DNA from: Actinernus sp. WN-2022
Lineage: Eukaryota; Cnidaria; Anthozoa; Actiniaria; Actinernidae
Length of the DNA: 64,000 nucleotides
Reading direction: 5' to 3'
Assembly: GCA_030867875.1 (NCBI GenBank)
Contig: JAOWCC010000064.1
Span: 33,254,802-33,318,801, forward strand
Below the pieces are notes generated by a model. It did not search any database, was not told the origin of the DNA, and worked only from the letters and a program-made list of their open reading frames with translations. Below, piece by piece: positions 46,678-57,291 of this stretch (position 1 is the stretch's first letter; the number at the start of each line of letters is the position of its first letter). The position numbers and the translations under genes are program-made.

Positions 46678-46830
46678 ACATGCCGCCTTTTTAAAGTCAC
46701 ATTTTATTTTGAAGGCTATTTATCAGAGGTTAAGAACCTTAGGCACAGAAACGCCCTCACTCGGATTACGAATTAGCAATCATTCGCTAGAAATAGAAAA
46801 GGGCAGATACTCAGGTGGTTATAAAAACAA
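46678..46830 (+). pseudogene. Second copy of the same LINE fragment
   Basis: TTTTTAAAGTCACATTTT through CATTCGCTAGAAATAGAAAAG repeats 46077-46190 with few changes, so a stretch of the LINE tail has been duplicated in tandem. The reading frame LRISNHSLEIEKGRYSGG then runs, by chance, into the minisatellite. Confidence 0.65.
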
Positions 46831-46950
46831 AACTGAAGAAAGAACTTGCTTTCTGCCGAAATTTGGTGTTTACTCTGTTTACTCTTTCCTTTGTTCGCCT
46901 TTAATTGTTTCTCACAACCAGATTTTCGAAAAATATGATGACTACAGAAT

Positions 46951-47945
46951 TCCGTTCACAACATATGATGAGCATAGAGTACCGTTCACAACATATGATG
47001 AACATAGAGTACCGTTCACAACATATGATGAGCATAGAGTACCGTTCACAACATATGATGAGCATAGAGTACCGTTCACAACATATGATGAGCATAGAGT
47101 ACCGTTCACAACATATGATGAGCATAGAGTACCGTTCACAACATATGATGAACATAGAGTACCGTTCACAACATATGATGAGCATAGAGTACCGTTCACA
47201 ACATATGATGAGCATAGAGTACCGTTCACAACATATGATGAGCATAGAGTACCGTTCACAACATATGATGAGCATAGAGTACCGTTCACAACATATGATG
47301 AGCATAGAGTACCGTTCACAACATATGATGAGCATAGAGTACCGTTCACAACATATGATGAGCATAGAGTTCCGTTCACAACATATGATGAGCATAGAGT
47401 ACCGTTCACAACATATGATGAACATAGAGTACCGTTCACAACATATGATGAGCATAGAGTACCGTTCACAACATATGATGAGCATAGAGTACCGTTCACA
47501 ACATATGATGAGCATAGAGTACCGTTCACAACATATGATGAGCATAGAGTACCGTTCACAACATATGATGAACATAGAGTACCGTTCACAACATATGATG
47601 AGCATAGAGTTCCGTTCACAACATATGATGAGCATAGAGTACCGTTCACAACATATGATGAGCATAGAGTACCGTTCACAACATATGATGAGCATAGAGT
47701 ACCGTTCACAACATATGATGAGCATAGAGTACCGTTCACAACATATGATGAACATAGAGTACCGTTCACAACATATGATGAGCATAGAGTACCGTTCACA
47801 ACATATGATGAGCATAGAGTACCGTTCACAACATATGATGAGCATAGAGTACCGTTCACAACATATGATGAGCATAGAGTTCCGTTCACAACATATGATG
47901 AGCATAGAGTTCCGTTCACAACATATGATGAGCATAGAGTTCCGT
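46951..47945. repeat. 30-bp minisatellite, 33 units
   Basis: The unit is ACCGTTCACAACATATGATG followed by AGCATAGAGT, repeated 33 times with no length change. Only two positions vary repeatedly: A or T at the first base, and G or A in AGCAT/AACAT. Since 30 is a multiple of three and the unit lacks stops in at least four frames, long spurious open frames cross it; one would encode VPFTTYDEHR repeats. I treat it as non-coding. Confidence 0.95.
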
Positions 47946-48660
47946 CATGCCGAACGAAAAACGGATTGATAATCCTTCTTACGTTCGCGTTCTCTTCACA
48001 ACATGAAATTTGGGGGTTTCACGTTGTGTTTCAGTTTGCAGATAACGGTTGAAATATTATATCGGCGACTGCGTGCATTTTTACGTGCAGTTATTGTATT
48101 TTGTAATTAAGGTTATTGTCAGTATGCCATCGTCCCAGACGTTGCCGTCGTGGTTGCTTAAGTTCCCTCGCCAATACGACACGGCCGCTCATGTTGTCAA
48201 CAGTTCGCCGATTTCCTTTCATTGAATGGGATTCTTTATATTGAGTTTACTGTTTATACACGATCCCACAAGCTGTTAGCTTTAAACAAGAGAGTGTGGA
48301 TTGGGGGGAGGAGAAAGGGGGGATACCAATGTCATTTAACAGTTAAAATTTAGACCATTTGTCAGTTGACCACCAAGAATACAATTTTAATGGTAATCTT
48401 CGAAAATTAACATTATATTGTTATATTTTAAAGCTGAATCTCCAAGTTGTCAGTTGTCAGTAATATTTTTCAGTTGTGAATTCAAATTTAAGGCGTTTGT
48501 AAGTTGTCAGTTAACCCCATCTACGCCCTCAAACAATGTCGTCTTAAAATAAGGATCTATTTTTTAGTATCATGCTTTGTGTCTAACGCTACACGAACAC
48601 ATTTACACAGACATTTAAAAAACTCATGCAAATGTATCCAGTCAGTTAGATATGGAAGAA
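47946..48660. other. Gene-free stretch
   Basis: Between the minisatellite and the lectin exon there is no recognisable gene. GTCAGTTGTCAG/AAGTTGTCAGTT words recur near 48360-48510. Confidence 0.4.
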
Positions 48661-49031
48661 CTATGCTGCGAGGTTGCACACGAAAGGGAATTTTGCCAAT
48701 AATGAGTAATCATGCCATTCCCCAAGCCCGTACAGTACCGTGACCACTTCAGCACCACGTTCAGGCTGCCTAGGGCCCCAGTTATCATAATCTATCGGTG
48801 TACCGTCAACCCAGGTAAATGCACCATCGCGATCAATGTCATTCAGCCCGATCCACACCTTAGCCGAGGTGGTCACAAGGCTACGAGCAAAGTTATTCTC
48901 GTCCACGCTGTGAATTGAGGCGAGTGTTGAACCGTGAGAGACACACTGGGTTTCCGCGTCTTGCCAAGTTGTAACATTCTCAAACAACTTGAAACAGGAA
49001 GCGTTGAAGTACGTCCAGTCATTTTTGCAAG
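48661..49031 (-). CDS. C-type-lectin-like domain, last exon
   Basis: After an acceptor (TTTGTATTTCAG, ending at 49032) the exon reads ACKNDWTYFNASCFKL, then WQDAETQCVSHGSTLASIHS, VWIGLNDIDRDGAFTWVDGT, YDNWGPRQPERG, EWHD and KFPFVCNLAA-stop. This covers a whole CTLD fold: N-terminal Cys pair, WIGL, the W-DG strand and the final FVC. The QPE-like segment and WHD sit where the calcium-binding EPN/QPD and WND motifs normally are. Both cysteines of the inner disulphide are absent (EVVTV for ExCVxL, and a serine/leucine stretch before KFPFVC), while the outer pair is kept. It starts in phase 1, matching the proposed exon at 59421-59484. It is probably secreted; ligand unknown. Confidence 0.85.
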
Positions 49032-49186
49032 CTGAAATACAAATGAATAGTATTTGGTCTCGACTAACTGCTTGAATGGCATAAGTAACAGAGGGGAACG
49101 TTCAATACGCTCGCTTGTGCGATGAAATGTCTGATCTTTCTCTGAATAAATCTATTTTTAGTAACCGCAAGCAGCTGATCTGAAGC

Positions 49187-49237
49187 TAGCCTGTTATGCA
49201 GACGTAGAGTGAAAAAATACGTCTGCACAGCAGGTTA
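49187..49237. mobile_element. 51-bp micro-MITE, TAGCC family
   Basis: TAGCCTGTTATGCAGACGTA and its near complement TACGTCTGCACAGCAGGTTA are separated by only about 11 bp. Flanks are ATCTGAAGC (49178-49186) and ATCTGAAGA (49238-49246), eight of nine identical. Its terminal sequence matches the 392-bp element at 60396. It is one of the shortest elements in the window, essentially two ends fused. Confidence 0.75.
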
Positions 49238-50058
49238 ATCTGAAGAGCGCGACAACAAGGCATGTCGGCAAAATATTTGCTTCAGCTGCTTCCCGTTAAT
49301 TACTAAAGGTAGATTTATTAGACATTATCATTACACACTGCGAGCTACAAGATTCCTTCTCTCTTGCTGTCACTCCTAGCTTTATGTCCATGACACCTAT
49401 GGATTTATATCCACTCAATCTCGTACCCAGACCCCATTGTTTCTTACTGCGCATGCTCGACGAAAATAATAGGGCTCTGGAATAATCCGATTTTTGTGTA
49501 TTCTGATTGGCTGTTCTGAACAATGCAATTTCACCGGAAGTCAAACATAAAGCATTTCTGGAGGGTTGATTTATTTGGACATAGGCATCGGAAATATGGG
49601 GCCGGGTTATCTAAACGCTAAAAACCGTTGGATTTTACCTAAATGGATGCTGCTAAAAATCTTCAGGGATTCTTAGATATTTGCTTGTATCCACTCGGGA
49701 GTTCGTATCACTTCATCGTCAACATACATCGCACACACAGTACATGAATATTCTCAGAATTCGAAAATCGAACTCAACTGGATATAGCCGCGGGATTTAC
49801 CGTAACAGATAGGTAATACTCTACATTCCCATATTAACAACAATGTTCGTAAGTGCTCTATAGACAGAAGTGGCGTTTTCCGATTTCGTAAAGTTGTGAA
49901 CAGGCGCTGATCGCTTAAATATAAGCGTTTGTATGGGAATGTAACGAACTCCAGCTTTCAAGGAGCTATAAAAATACGAGAGAATCGTAAGTAAAAATGC
50001 CTTGACTTGCTTCTACGGTGTATTCAGTTGCTGTTTGTGTGTCATCTGGCTCAGGTAA

Positions 50059-50776
50059 GGGACCATTCATTATTTATGCCTGGGGGGGGGGGGGGGGTGG
50101 GGGGGGGGGGGGGGGTGGGGGGGGGGGGGGGGGGGGGGCTGGCAAGATTCGTTCTAAACAACAACAAAATGTCTTGACCCCCCTCCAAACAAAACAAAAA
50201 TTTCATAACCCCCCCGCACACAATTCTGAAAAATATAGAGCCCCCCCCCCCCCTCCCTCACACTGTTCACAGTTTTACATTTACAGAGGACTAAACACGG
50301 ACTGAACATTATGTGGATCGGCTCTACTAAGGGGGTCCGGGAATTTGTTTTTGAAATTAAGGTTTCTGAGATCGCTGGAAATGCACCCAAACCTACCTTT
50401 AATTAATTTCAGATGGATCTAGATGATATTTTTTTACTAATGGAGTTTCAAAATTAAGATGAGGCAAACAAAATATTAGGCAAGACAATTGAATGGTGGT
50501 TGCATTAGGTGCTCTGTATGTTTCTCATTGGATTGGCTGATTACTATTTAATAAAGCAAGGTATTTCTCTGGGGGGGTCCGGGGATGCTCCCATGAGGAA
50601 ATTTTGAAAATTGCGGCCCCTTAGATGCCTGGAAATGCACCCAAAAATATAGACAGCCCCCCCCTTCTATGCTTATTTTTTTCTGTGACCCCCCCTCTCA
50701 TGCTCTTGAATTTTTGATGACCCCCCCCCCTCATTCTTGCCAGCCCCCCCCCCAGGCATAAATAATGAATGGTCCC
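50059..50776. mobile_element. 718-bp PIF/Harbinger-like MITE, TAA TSD
   Basis: The ends are GGGACCATTCATTATTTATG with CC and a G-run, mirrored at the right by a C-run, GGCATAAATAATGAATGG and TCCC. TAA is duplicated at 50056-50058 and 50777-50779. Several C-runs alternate with short A+T stretches. It has no coding capacity. Confidence 0.85.
50082..50138 (+). other. Long G-tract, potential G-quadruplex
   Basis: About 57 bases are G with only isolated T interruptions; a matching series of C-runs lies near 50240-50255 and 50700-50755. Such DNA can form quadruplexes and is prone to length change and to assembly error. Confidence 0.8.
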
Positions 50777-51187
50777 TAAGGCGATTTCAGCGAGTTTTCG
50801 ATCCCCATGAATCCTCTTGTTTACTCAGGAATCGTGTGATGTCCATCACACGATAAAAAACACGATCCTGATGCATGAAAATAAAGCCTTAAAATCCAAA
50901 CTACAAACGGCAGAAGATGAAAGAGACTCCCCAAGGCTTGCCCTGACACTAGCAAGCAAAAGATCACTATCAAGATACCGGGTGAACGTCCAAATCCAAA
51001 GCAAAACCGAGGCCTGAGGCGCTGAGAGAGAATCGAGGGTGACGTAATGATAAGCATGCGCAGATTCAACGGAAGTCCGTGTTTCGCGGACTTCCGGAAT
51101 CGGATTATTCCAGAGCCCTATTATTTTCGTCGAGCATGCGCAGTAAGAAACAAATGGGGTCTGGGTACGAGATTGATATCCACTTAA

Positions 51188-52807
51188 AGGGGCATGGTCA
51201 CCTGGTAGTCATGCGCAGTAGGCGTGCAGAAAGTACTAATTAGCATATCAAAATCTTCCCGGTTGGGCGAGCGTACGTGGGAAGGTCGCAAAGGGGAGGA
51301 TTTGTAGTAGCATTTTGAAGGCTGGCGGCCCTGTATTAGGGTACCATGTTATAACAATGGCTTCAGAGTCGATGGAGGAAGAAGTTGAGTTGGATATGAT
51401 AACATTTGGACAAATAGTTCTGTTCTTAGAATGTTGAACATGCTTGATTTGGACAATTTTGCATAAAATCTGATATCGGCGAATTATGTCCAAACACTGC
51501 ACGAAAATCGAACAAAAAGTACATTAAGAATACTTTCTGATGCCAAACAAACCACAAACACAAAGAGCATAGTCTTCTGATCAACCGACATACGTATTCA
51601 TGAAGCTGTAAAATAAGTTTCCAGTCCATAAAAGCCGATAGTTCGAACTAGTACAAACACGCTAGGTAAGCTCAAAGGATTTTCTTCACAAGTAAACATT
51701 GCAGTGTCTGCCAAGCACTACACAATGCTTCCAAAACTGTAGGAAAACTCCCGTTTAAAAATTCTCTGATGTCCAAATAATCACAGCAGCTCACACAGGA
51801 TAGTCTTCTGAGCAATCTACATTCATTTGAAGCTATCAAAATTATTTTGGAGTCCATAAAAACCGATAGATCGAACTAGTTAGGTTATAAACAGACTTCA
51901 GTTGCAAGTAAACATTGTAGTACGTGTCAAGCCGACTACACAATGCTTCCAAAACTGTAGGGAAACTCCCGTTTAAAAATTCCCTGATGTCCAAATAATC
52001 ACAGCAGCTCACACAGGATAGTCTTCTGAGCAATCTACATTCATTTGAAGCTATCAAAATTATTTTGGAGTCCATAAAAACCGATAGATCGAACTAGTTA
52101 GGTTATAAACAGACTTCCGTTGCAAATAAACATTCTATGGTCGAGCGCGCTACAGTATGCTTCCAAAACTGTAGGCAAACTCCCGTTTAAAAATTCCCTG
52201 ATGTCCAAATAATCACAGTAGCTCACACAGGATAGTCTTATGGGCAATCGAAATTCGTTTGAAGGCATCGAAATTGTTTTGGGAGTTGAAAACCGATAGA
52301 TCGAACTAGTACAAACAAGCTTGTTATTAATTCACAGACTGCCGTTACGAGTAAACAGTGCGCTACACTATGCTTGCAAAAGTGTACGAAATGCACCGTT
52401 CAAACATTCCATGATTCCAAATAACTACAGCAGCTCACACAGGATAGCCATGTGAACAATCGACATTCATTTGAAGTGATAAAAATTGTTTTCAAGTGCA
52501 TGACATCCGATAAATCGAACTAGTACAAACATACCGTTAGTTCACGCCACGATGACTTCGTGTTTTTTTCGAAATTTTCTAGCTCATTTTCGCAAATCAA
52601 ACAAAAAAAGGCTATAGAACTAATAAATATATGCATCTAAAATACTGTACGAAGTTTGGAGGACTGATGGCCCACACAAGCTGTTAAATTGGACCAGATT
52701 ATACCACACTCGCATTGATGGCGGATAAGTTGAGTTTCCCGTGGCCCACGGAAAACTCAACTACTCGTCTCTGCTGCGCATGCGTATAAACCGATGACCA
52801 TGCCCCT
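51188..52807. mobile_element. 1.6-kb Kolobok-like element, TTAA TSD
   Basis: Ends AGGGGCATGGTCA and TGACCATGCCCCT, with TTAA on both sides (51184-51187 and 52808-52811). TGCGCATGCG-like words lie just inside both ends. There is no transposase, and most of the interior is a tandem repeat (51640-52540). It abuts the previous element: its left TTAA shares one base with that element's target duplication. Confidence 0.8.
51640..52540. repeat. Tandem repeat of about 215 bp inside the Kolobok-like element
   Basis: The word CGATAGATCGAACTAGT recurs at about 51639, 51863, 52082, 52294 and 52508. Between the copies come TGCTTCCAAAACTGTAGG, AAACTCCCGTTTAAAAATTC and TCACACAGGATAGTCTTC. The second and third units are nearly identical and the outer ones more diverged, suggesting expansion from the middle. 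Confidence 0.85.
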
Positions 52808-52821
52808 TTAAACAAGGACCC

Positions 52822-52832
52822 GCGCTATAAAA
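52822..52832 (+). promoter_or_regulatory. Possible TATA-box promoter
   Basis: GCTATAAAAGGG is a good TATA box, and about 30 bp downstream the sequence ATTCAGAACAGTC could hold an initiator. No open frame follows, and it lies immediately outside the TTAA element, so this is only a suggestion. Confidence 0.25.
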
Positions 52833-53404
52833 GGGAAAAGACCCTCCGCCTTCTCCCCATTTGAATTTCAAATTCAGAACAGTCAAGCAAGTACGCAAGT
52901 AAGCAGTCTTCTCCTGTTAGAATACTAAATTGTTTAAGGCAAAATTAAAATAAGCCGAGAAAAAGTAAACTGCAGGAAGCTTAGTTGCTCAGTTATGCCT
53001 GCCAATAGCGTTTCAGAACCTTTTACAAACTCTTTAGTGTATTTTTAGACATTCAAGTTTTCGATTTGAATTTCGCGCGATATCAAATGTCAGAGATCAC
53101 TCAAGCGGAGCATGCAGTTGAAATTTCTTTTTTTTGTTGTGATCACGTGATCGGTCATGTGGTATTTATTTTACCAAACTTTTCTGTTAAACGACTGATA
53201 ACATTGAGATAATCTCATACCCAGATCGAGATGCTCGAGTACAAGAATGTTTGAATATTTAGCCCGCGGTTAAATGGTGTGTTCACCGCCACACACACAT
53301 TTTACACACATTTTATTTTTCTATTCTAATAGTGTAATTTACAATCTGACTGGTCCTCAGGTAGCTTAAAGGCCGTGTCTTATAATATATAAGTAAATAT
53401 ACTA
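52833..53404. other. Gene-free stretch
   Basis: No gene or defined repeat was recognised. Confidence 0.35.
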
Positions 53405-53872
53405 CCTTATTACATGAAATTTTGGCGACACTTAAATTTAGCGAATTTAGCCGCTAAATTAAAATGCACTAAAATTAAGTGTCGCTAAATTTAAATCGTC
53501 GCTAAATTAAAGTGAGTAGAATATGAAATTCCGCCATCTGGTCAGTTTCACACAATCATGCTGTTTGACGGTCGATTATGACGTGTATCGGATGTCTCGT
53601 GCACATTTCAGTCATTTCAGCTTGACAACAAGTCATTTCGCATTAAAGTGATTTAAATGAAGCTATTGACGTTTATGATTTTATCACATAAATGTTCTAT
53701 TATCGTCGTAAAAGTTTTGAATAAATTCGCCAAAGTTTCAGTTCGTGAAATCGCGAAAATTAAGTGACTTATGTTCCAAAATTTACGAAAAATCGCTAAA
53801 TTAAAGTGCCGCTAAATATGGATTTTTCAAAATCGCTAAATTAACGTGTCGCCAAAATTTCATGTAATAAGG
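53405..53872. mobile_element. 468-bp MITE with TA target site
   Basis: Ends CCTTATTACATGAAATTTTG and complement, with TA at both borders (53403-53404 and 53873-53874). The interior repeats GCTAAATT and TTTAGCG words. A TA duplication is usual for Tc1/mariner-derived MITEs. Confidence 0.75.
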
Positions 53873-53874
53873 TA

Positions 53875-55379
53875 ATTACAGTTAAGTTTTACATGTAATG
53901 GAGGGAGAGAAAAAGAGAGAAGAAAAAGGAATTATAAAGAGACAAAACCTGTGCATATTAACATATTGATTTGTTTCAGGAAAATTACTTATTCGCTGAC
54001 AACGACGTAGTATTTTAGTATACCAATTGTAACGGATTCCTATTTCAATAGTTTTATGATTGCGTGATATCTTGTCGTAACGTCAATGTGACGTCAGCGT
54101 AACGCGGTTCGCCTCAGACCGCATACTCGAATTTTTTCATACGTCTAGCGTTTTCAGAGTCTTTTCACTTCTGGTACAATATTGTGTTCTACGAGCTACA
54201 TCGCCGTTTACGGCGCGTTAGCGGGGAAAGAGGTAAGAAAATGATATCCTCTCAATGAATAAAGTGTAGAGCTATCCATCGTTTTAGTTTTTATTGTCTA
54301 AATTCTACTTACTAGAAGTAATCATAGATTATCAAAGTGCGTTCGACATATTTTTTGAAAGAGAAAGGACTGTGGTAACAGTCTGAAAAGCTGAGAAATT
54401 GCTGCAATGATGTGGACGGTGTACGTAATCCTGATCAAAAGTGCTTGTTTTTTAACTAATGTGAAAATTTTGATGTCTTGACGAACTATGTCAATTTACA
54501 AGGGGATGGATCTGGGTATAAAACTGTAATTATCTTTGTGTAACATTAAATCATTGGATGCGATGCTTATGGGGCTATATGTATACATGTGTGTTTTATA
54601 TGGTTATGTCATTGATTTGAGAATTCGTAGCACATTTTGCTGTGTGGTATACAGTGTAAAGCGATAGTTAGTGTAGAACACAAATCAACCAAGGCTATAG
54701 CTACATACATTTACATACATACATGCAAACATGAACTTTATTTGAGTGTCAATAATAGTATTTAGCTGTAAAGCTAATTGGGGACACTATATTACAGGAT
54801 ATATAAAATACAGTATATTACAGGATATATAAAGGGTTTTATATAAAGTATGTATTAAATATTACTATTCAGATGTGTATAAACTGAATTCCAGTTCTTA
54901 GAACATAAACTATATATGCATGTGTATAAAGTACATGCAGCCCATGCAGTTCCTTCGATTCAGATCATTCACATTATGTTTCCCGGGTATTTTTTCAAGT
55001 GAGAACAAATATTGAGCGCCATTGTTTGTCGGGTCCTGGCTTTGATCAGCCTCGTTTCAGGTCCGTTAGAAATTCAGTGTAGATTAATTGAACACAGCAA
55101 TAAAGTCAGTACTTTAACTGTGTTGATATTCCAGTTCCTTGGCATATCAAAGTGTCGGTATAGATTAACTCTCTGTCTGAATGTAGTGTTTATAATTTGA
55201 ATCCGTTAATTTGTATAACCAAGATGTACACAGTGTCGCAACTCACACAAGATACGGCGATTACGAATCTCGATTTCTTTCGCCTGGAGAAGCACAGGTA
55301 GCCCACAGGTAGCCCACACATGACCACAGGGAGTCCACTGCAAGATTAGTATGCGTTCTCCTTCGTCGAACGCAATTAG
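53875..55379. other. Gene-free intronic stretch
   Basis: No gene is supported. A short ACATACAT microsatellite lies near 54703-54731, and CAGGATATATAAA words repeat at 54797-54833. GAGGTAAGA near 54231 resembles a splice donor, but no exon could be attached to it. Confidence 0.4.
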
Positions 55380-55400
55380 CCTTCACGATAGCCTGAATTT

Positions 55401-55510
55401 GGTAATAAGTTCATGTCCTAGATACAACAATAGGTTAATTACGTTCTATTATGTTTCGGTCATAGAACGTCAGTAACATATTGGTGTATCTAGGACATGA
55501 ACTTATTACC
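55401..55510. mobile_element. 110-bp hairpin MITE nested in the left arm
   Basis: Perfect inverted ends GGTAATAAGTTCATGTCC plus eight more bases (TAGATACA), with a second internal palindrome ACGTTCTAT/ATAGAACGT. CTGAATTT is duplicated at 55393-55400 and 55511-55518. The other arm of the host element lacks it, confirming insertion. Confidence 0.85.
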
Positions 55511-56353
55511 CTGAATTTCAGCCGTCTCCTCTGGTTCGTTCCTCCCGAGAGAGACGTCTGAATCCAATAGCCGATAATGCCGTCCAGTGACGTCAAGGTG
55601 GATTAACAATTTAATTTATGTAAATAAAACTGTCACGGCGGTAGTAAGAGTTCGTGGGTCACAACAACAAAGCCATCGCTCGTCTTGAGAAATTGTTTGA
55701 GATCATGCCGGCCAAAATAAAAGCCTTACCTATATATATATCTCCATCCCATTTGCTTCTCAAGTGCCTCTTATGTTGTGAAAACCTTTTCGAAGCAACA
55801 AATCGTTATATTATATTTAGAGGCAAAGTACAGTTGATCTTTGTCTTTCCGTTGATCTTTCGCGATCTGCCGTTCGAATCGACACAGCTACGAAATATTA
55901 CCTATGTAAATGATACAACAGAAAAGTAGAAAAACATGAAAGGATAATGGAGAATTTTCGAAGAAATACGAAGACTCTTTTACGGGAAAGAACAGTTCCT
56001 TGAAGAGAGAAGCGACATTCTTTACCACTGCGAGTGTGAAAAATAATCGATTATCAACAACCCCGCGGACGCGACGGGATAAAATGTACATGTTTACAGG
56101 ACAGTCGGCTGGTTATTGTGCAGGACACTTTCAATCCATTTCCAGATGTTTTCCTTACGAATTCAAGGTCTTTGCCAAAGACAATCACTCCACTGAAACT
56201 CCACGATCAACAACCGCGAGTCCAAAGTGAATCCTGCCGTCTTCTCGGATGAGTTAATTATGATAATTATGCGAAATTATAGAATATGAACCAATCAAAG
56301 ATCACTACCAGGTTTTCTGGTAGTGACGTCACTGGACGGCATTATCGGCTATT

Positions 56354-56770
56354 AGCCGGTAACAAAACGAGTGGGGGACTGGAACCGAGTCAGTAAAACT
56401 AATTCAATTAATAACTAGTCAAAGTGAGCATTATTTTCCAAAAGCACAGATCAAACTTAGCTAGTCTGGAAAGTTTGGTGAACTTTGGCTCAATATTGAC
56501 GATGCTAGAAGGCATCAAATATGTCAATTTTCCCATACAAACTCTTTTATTATTTAACGTTGTCCCTCCAAACCATACATTCATTGTAAAATTTTGGAGG
56601 GACAAAGAAATTTAAATTGCTTATAATTCAGACAAGATTCACTTGAATTACATCAAACTTGGCACAAATGCTAATTTCAACATGCTCTATGATGTGATGA
56701 ACTTCATTTTAGAATTAGAGTAATTCTGATAAACTAGGTCCCAGTCCCCTGCTCGTTTTGTTACCGGCCA
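56354..56770. mobile_element. About 417-bp MITE nested in the right arm
   Basis: GCCGGTAACAAAACGAGTGG and its near complement form the ends, followed inside by GGGACTGG/CCAGTCCC. The left arm of the host element reads continuously through this site (GGATTCAG...), so the insertion is clear. A short ATT duplication is possible. Confidence 0.7.
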
Positions 56771-57291
56771 ATTGGATTCAGACGTCTCTCTCGGGAGGAA
56801 CGAACCGGAGGAGACGGCTGAAATTCAGGCTACCTTCACGATTATGATCTCTGCTGTTGATTTCCATGTCTGCTGTTTATGCAAGTTTAGTTTTGACTCT
56901 GTGATGATATCCTTAGTTCAGTTCATCTATCGAGTTGTATTTATGTTCTAGTATACCAACCAGTGTATCTGTAATGATTATTTGCAGTTTTTACGTGCTG
57001 TTATGAGCGAATAAAGTTAGACATACCTTCAGCGCCGCGTCTTGGTATGTTATTGGTTTTCGACGACAGCTCAGTAAGCTCTACCGCTTTCAAATCAATT
57101 ACACCAATATTATTAGTTTTATATTGTTAGCAGTAGTTTATATCACTTTATAATAAAGATACGATAGTACGCGCGCTCTGATTGGCTAAAAAGCCATGTT
57201 TTATCAGAGTATATAACATGGTTTGCCGTGTTTTATTGTTTTCAACTGGCGGTTCCTTTCATCGCGCGTGTAAATCTATATTATAAAACAG

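Larger units (their letters stand above)
49416..51175. mobile_element. 1.76-kb non-autonomous element, 9-bp TSD
   Basis: Inverted ends of about 75 bp start CAATCTCGTACCCAGACCCC, then TACTGCGCATGCTCGACGAA and AATAGGGCTCTGGAATAATC. ATATCCACT lies on both sides (49407-49415 and 51176-51184). It contains the PIF/Harbinger-like MITE 50059-50776. No transposase is seen; a short open frame at 50817-51017 has no recognised domain. It lies in an intron of the proposed lectin gene. Confidence 0.85.
55389..56832. mobile_element. 1.44-kb TAGCC-family element, 9-bp TSD
   Basis: Ends TAGCCTGAATTTCAGCCGTC (left, after setting aside a nested hairpin) and complement. CCTTCACGA flanks both sides (55380-55388 and 56833-56841). 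The arms continue with TCCCGAGAGAGACGTCTGAA and GATAATGCCGTCCAGTGACG. Each arm has a further insertion: 55401-55510 on the left and 56354-56770 on the right. No transposase is present. It is the longest member of the family in the window. Confidence 0.85.

Noticed and set aside
46905..47969. Several open frames of more than 300 codons across the 30-bp array
   Set aside because: They exist only because the unit length is a multiple of three and lacks stops; four overlapping frames on both strands cannot all be genes.
50018..50305. Glycine-rich open frame
   Set aside because: It is the translation of the G-tract in a MITE.
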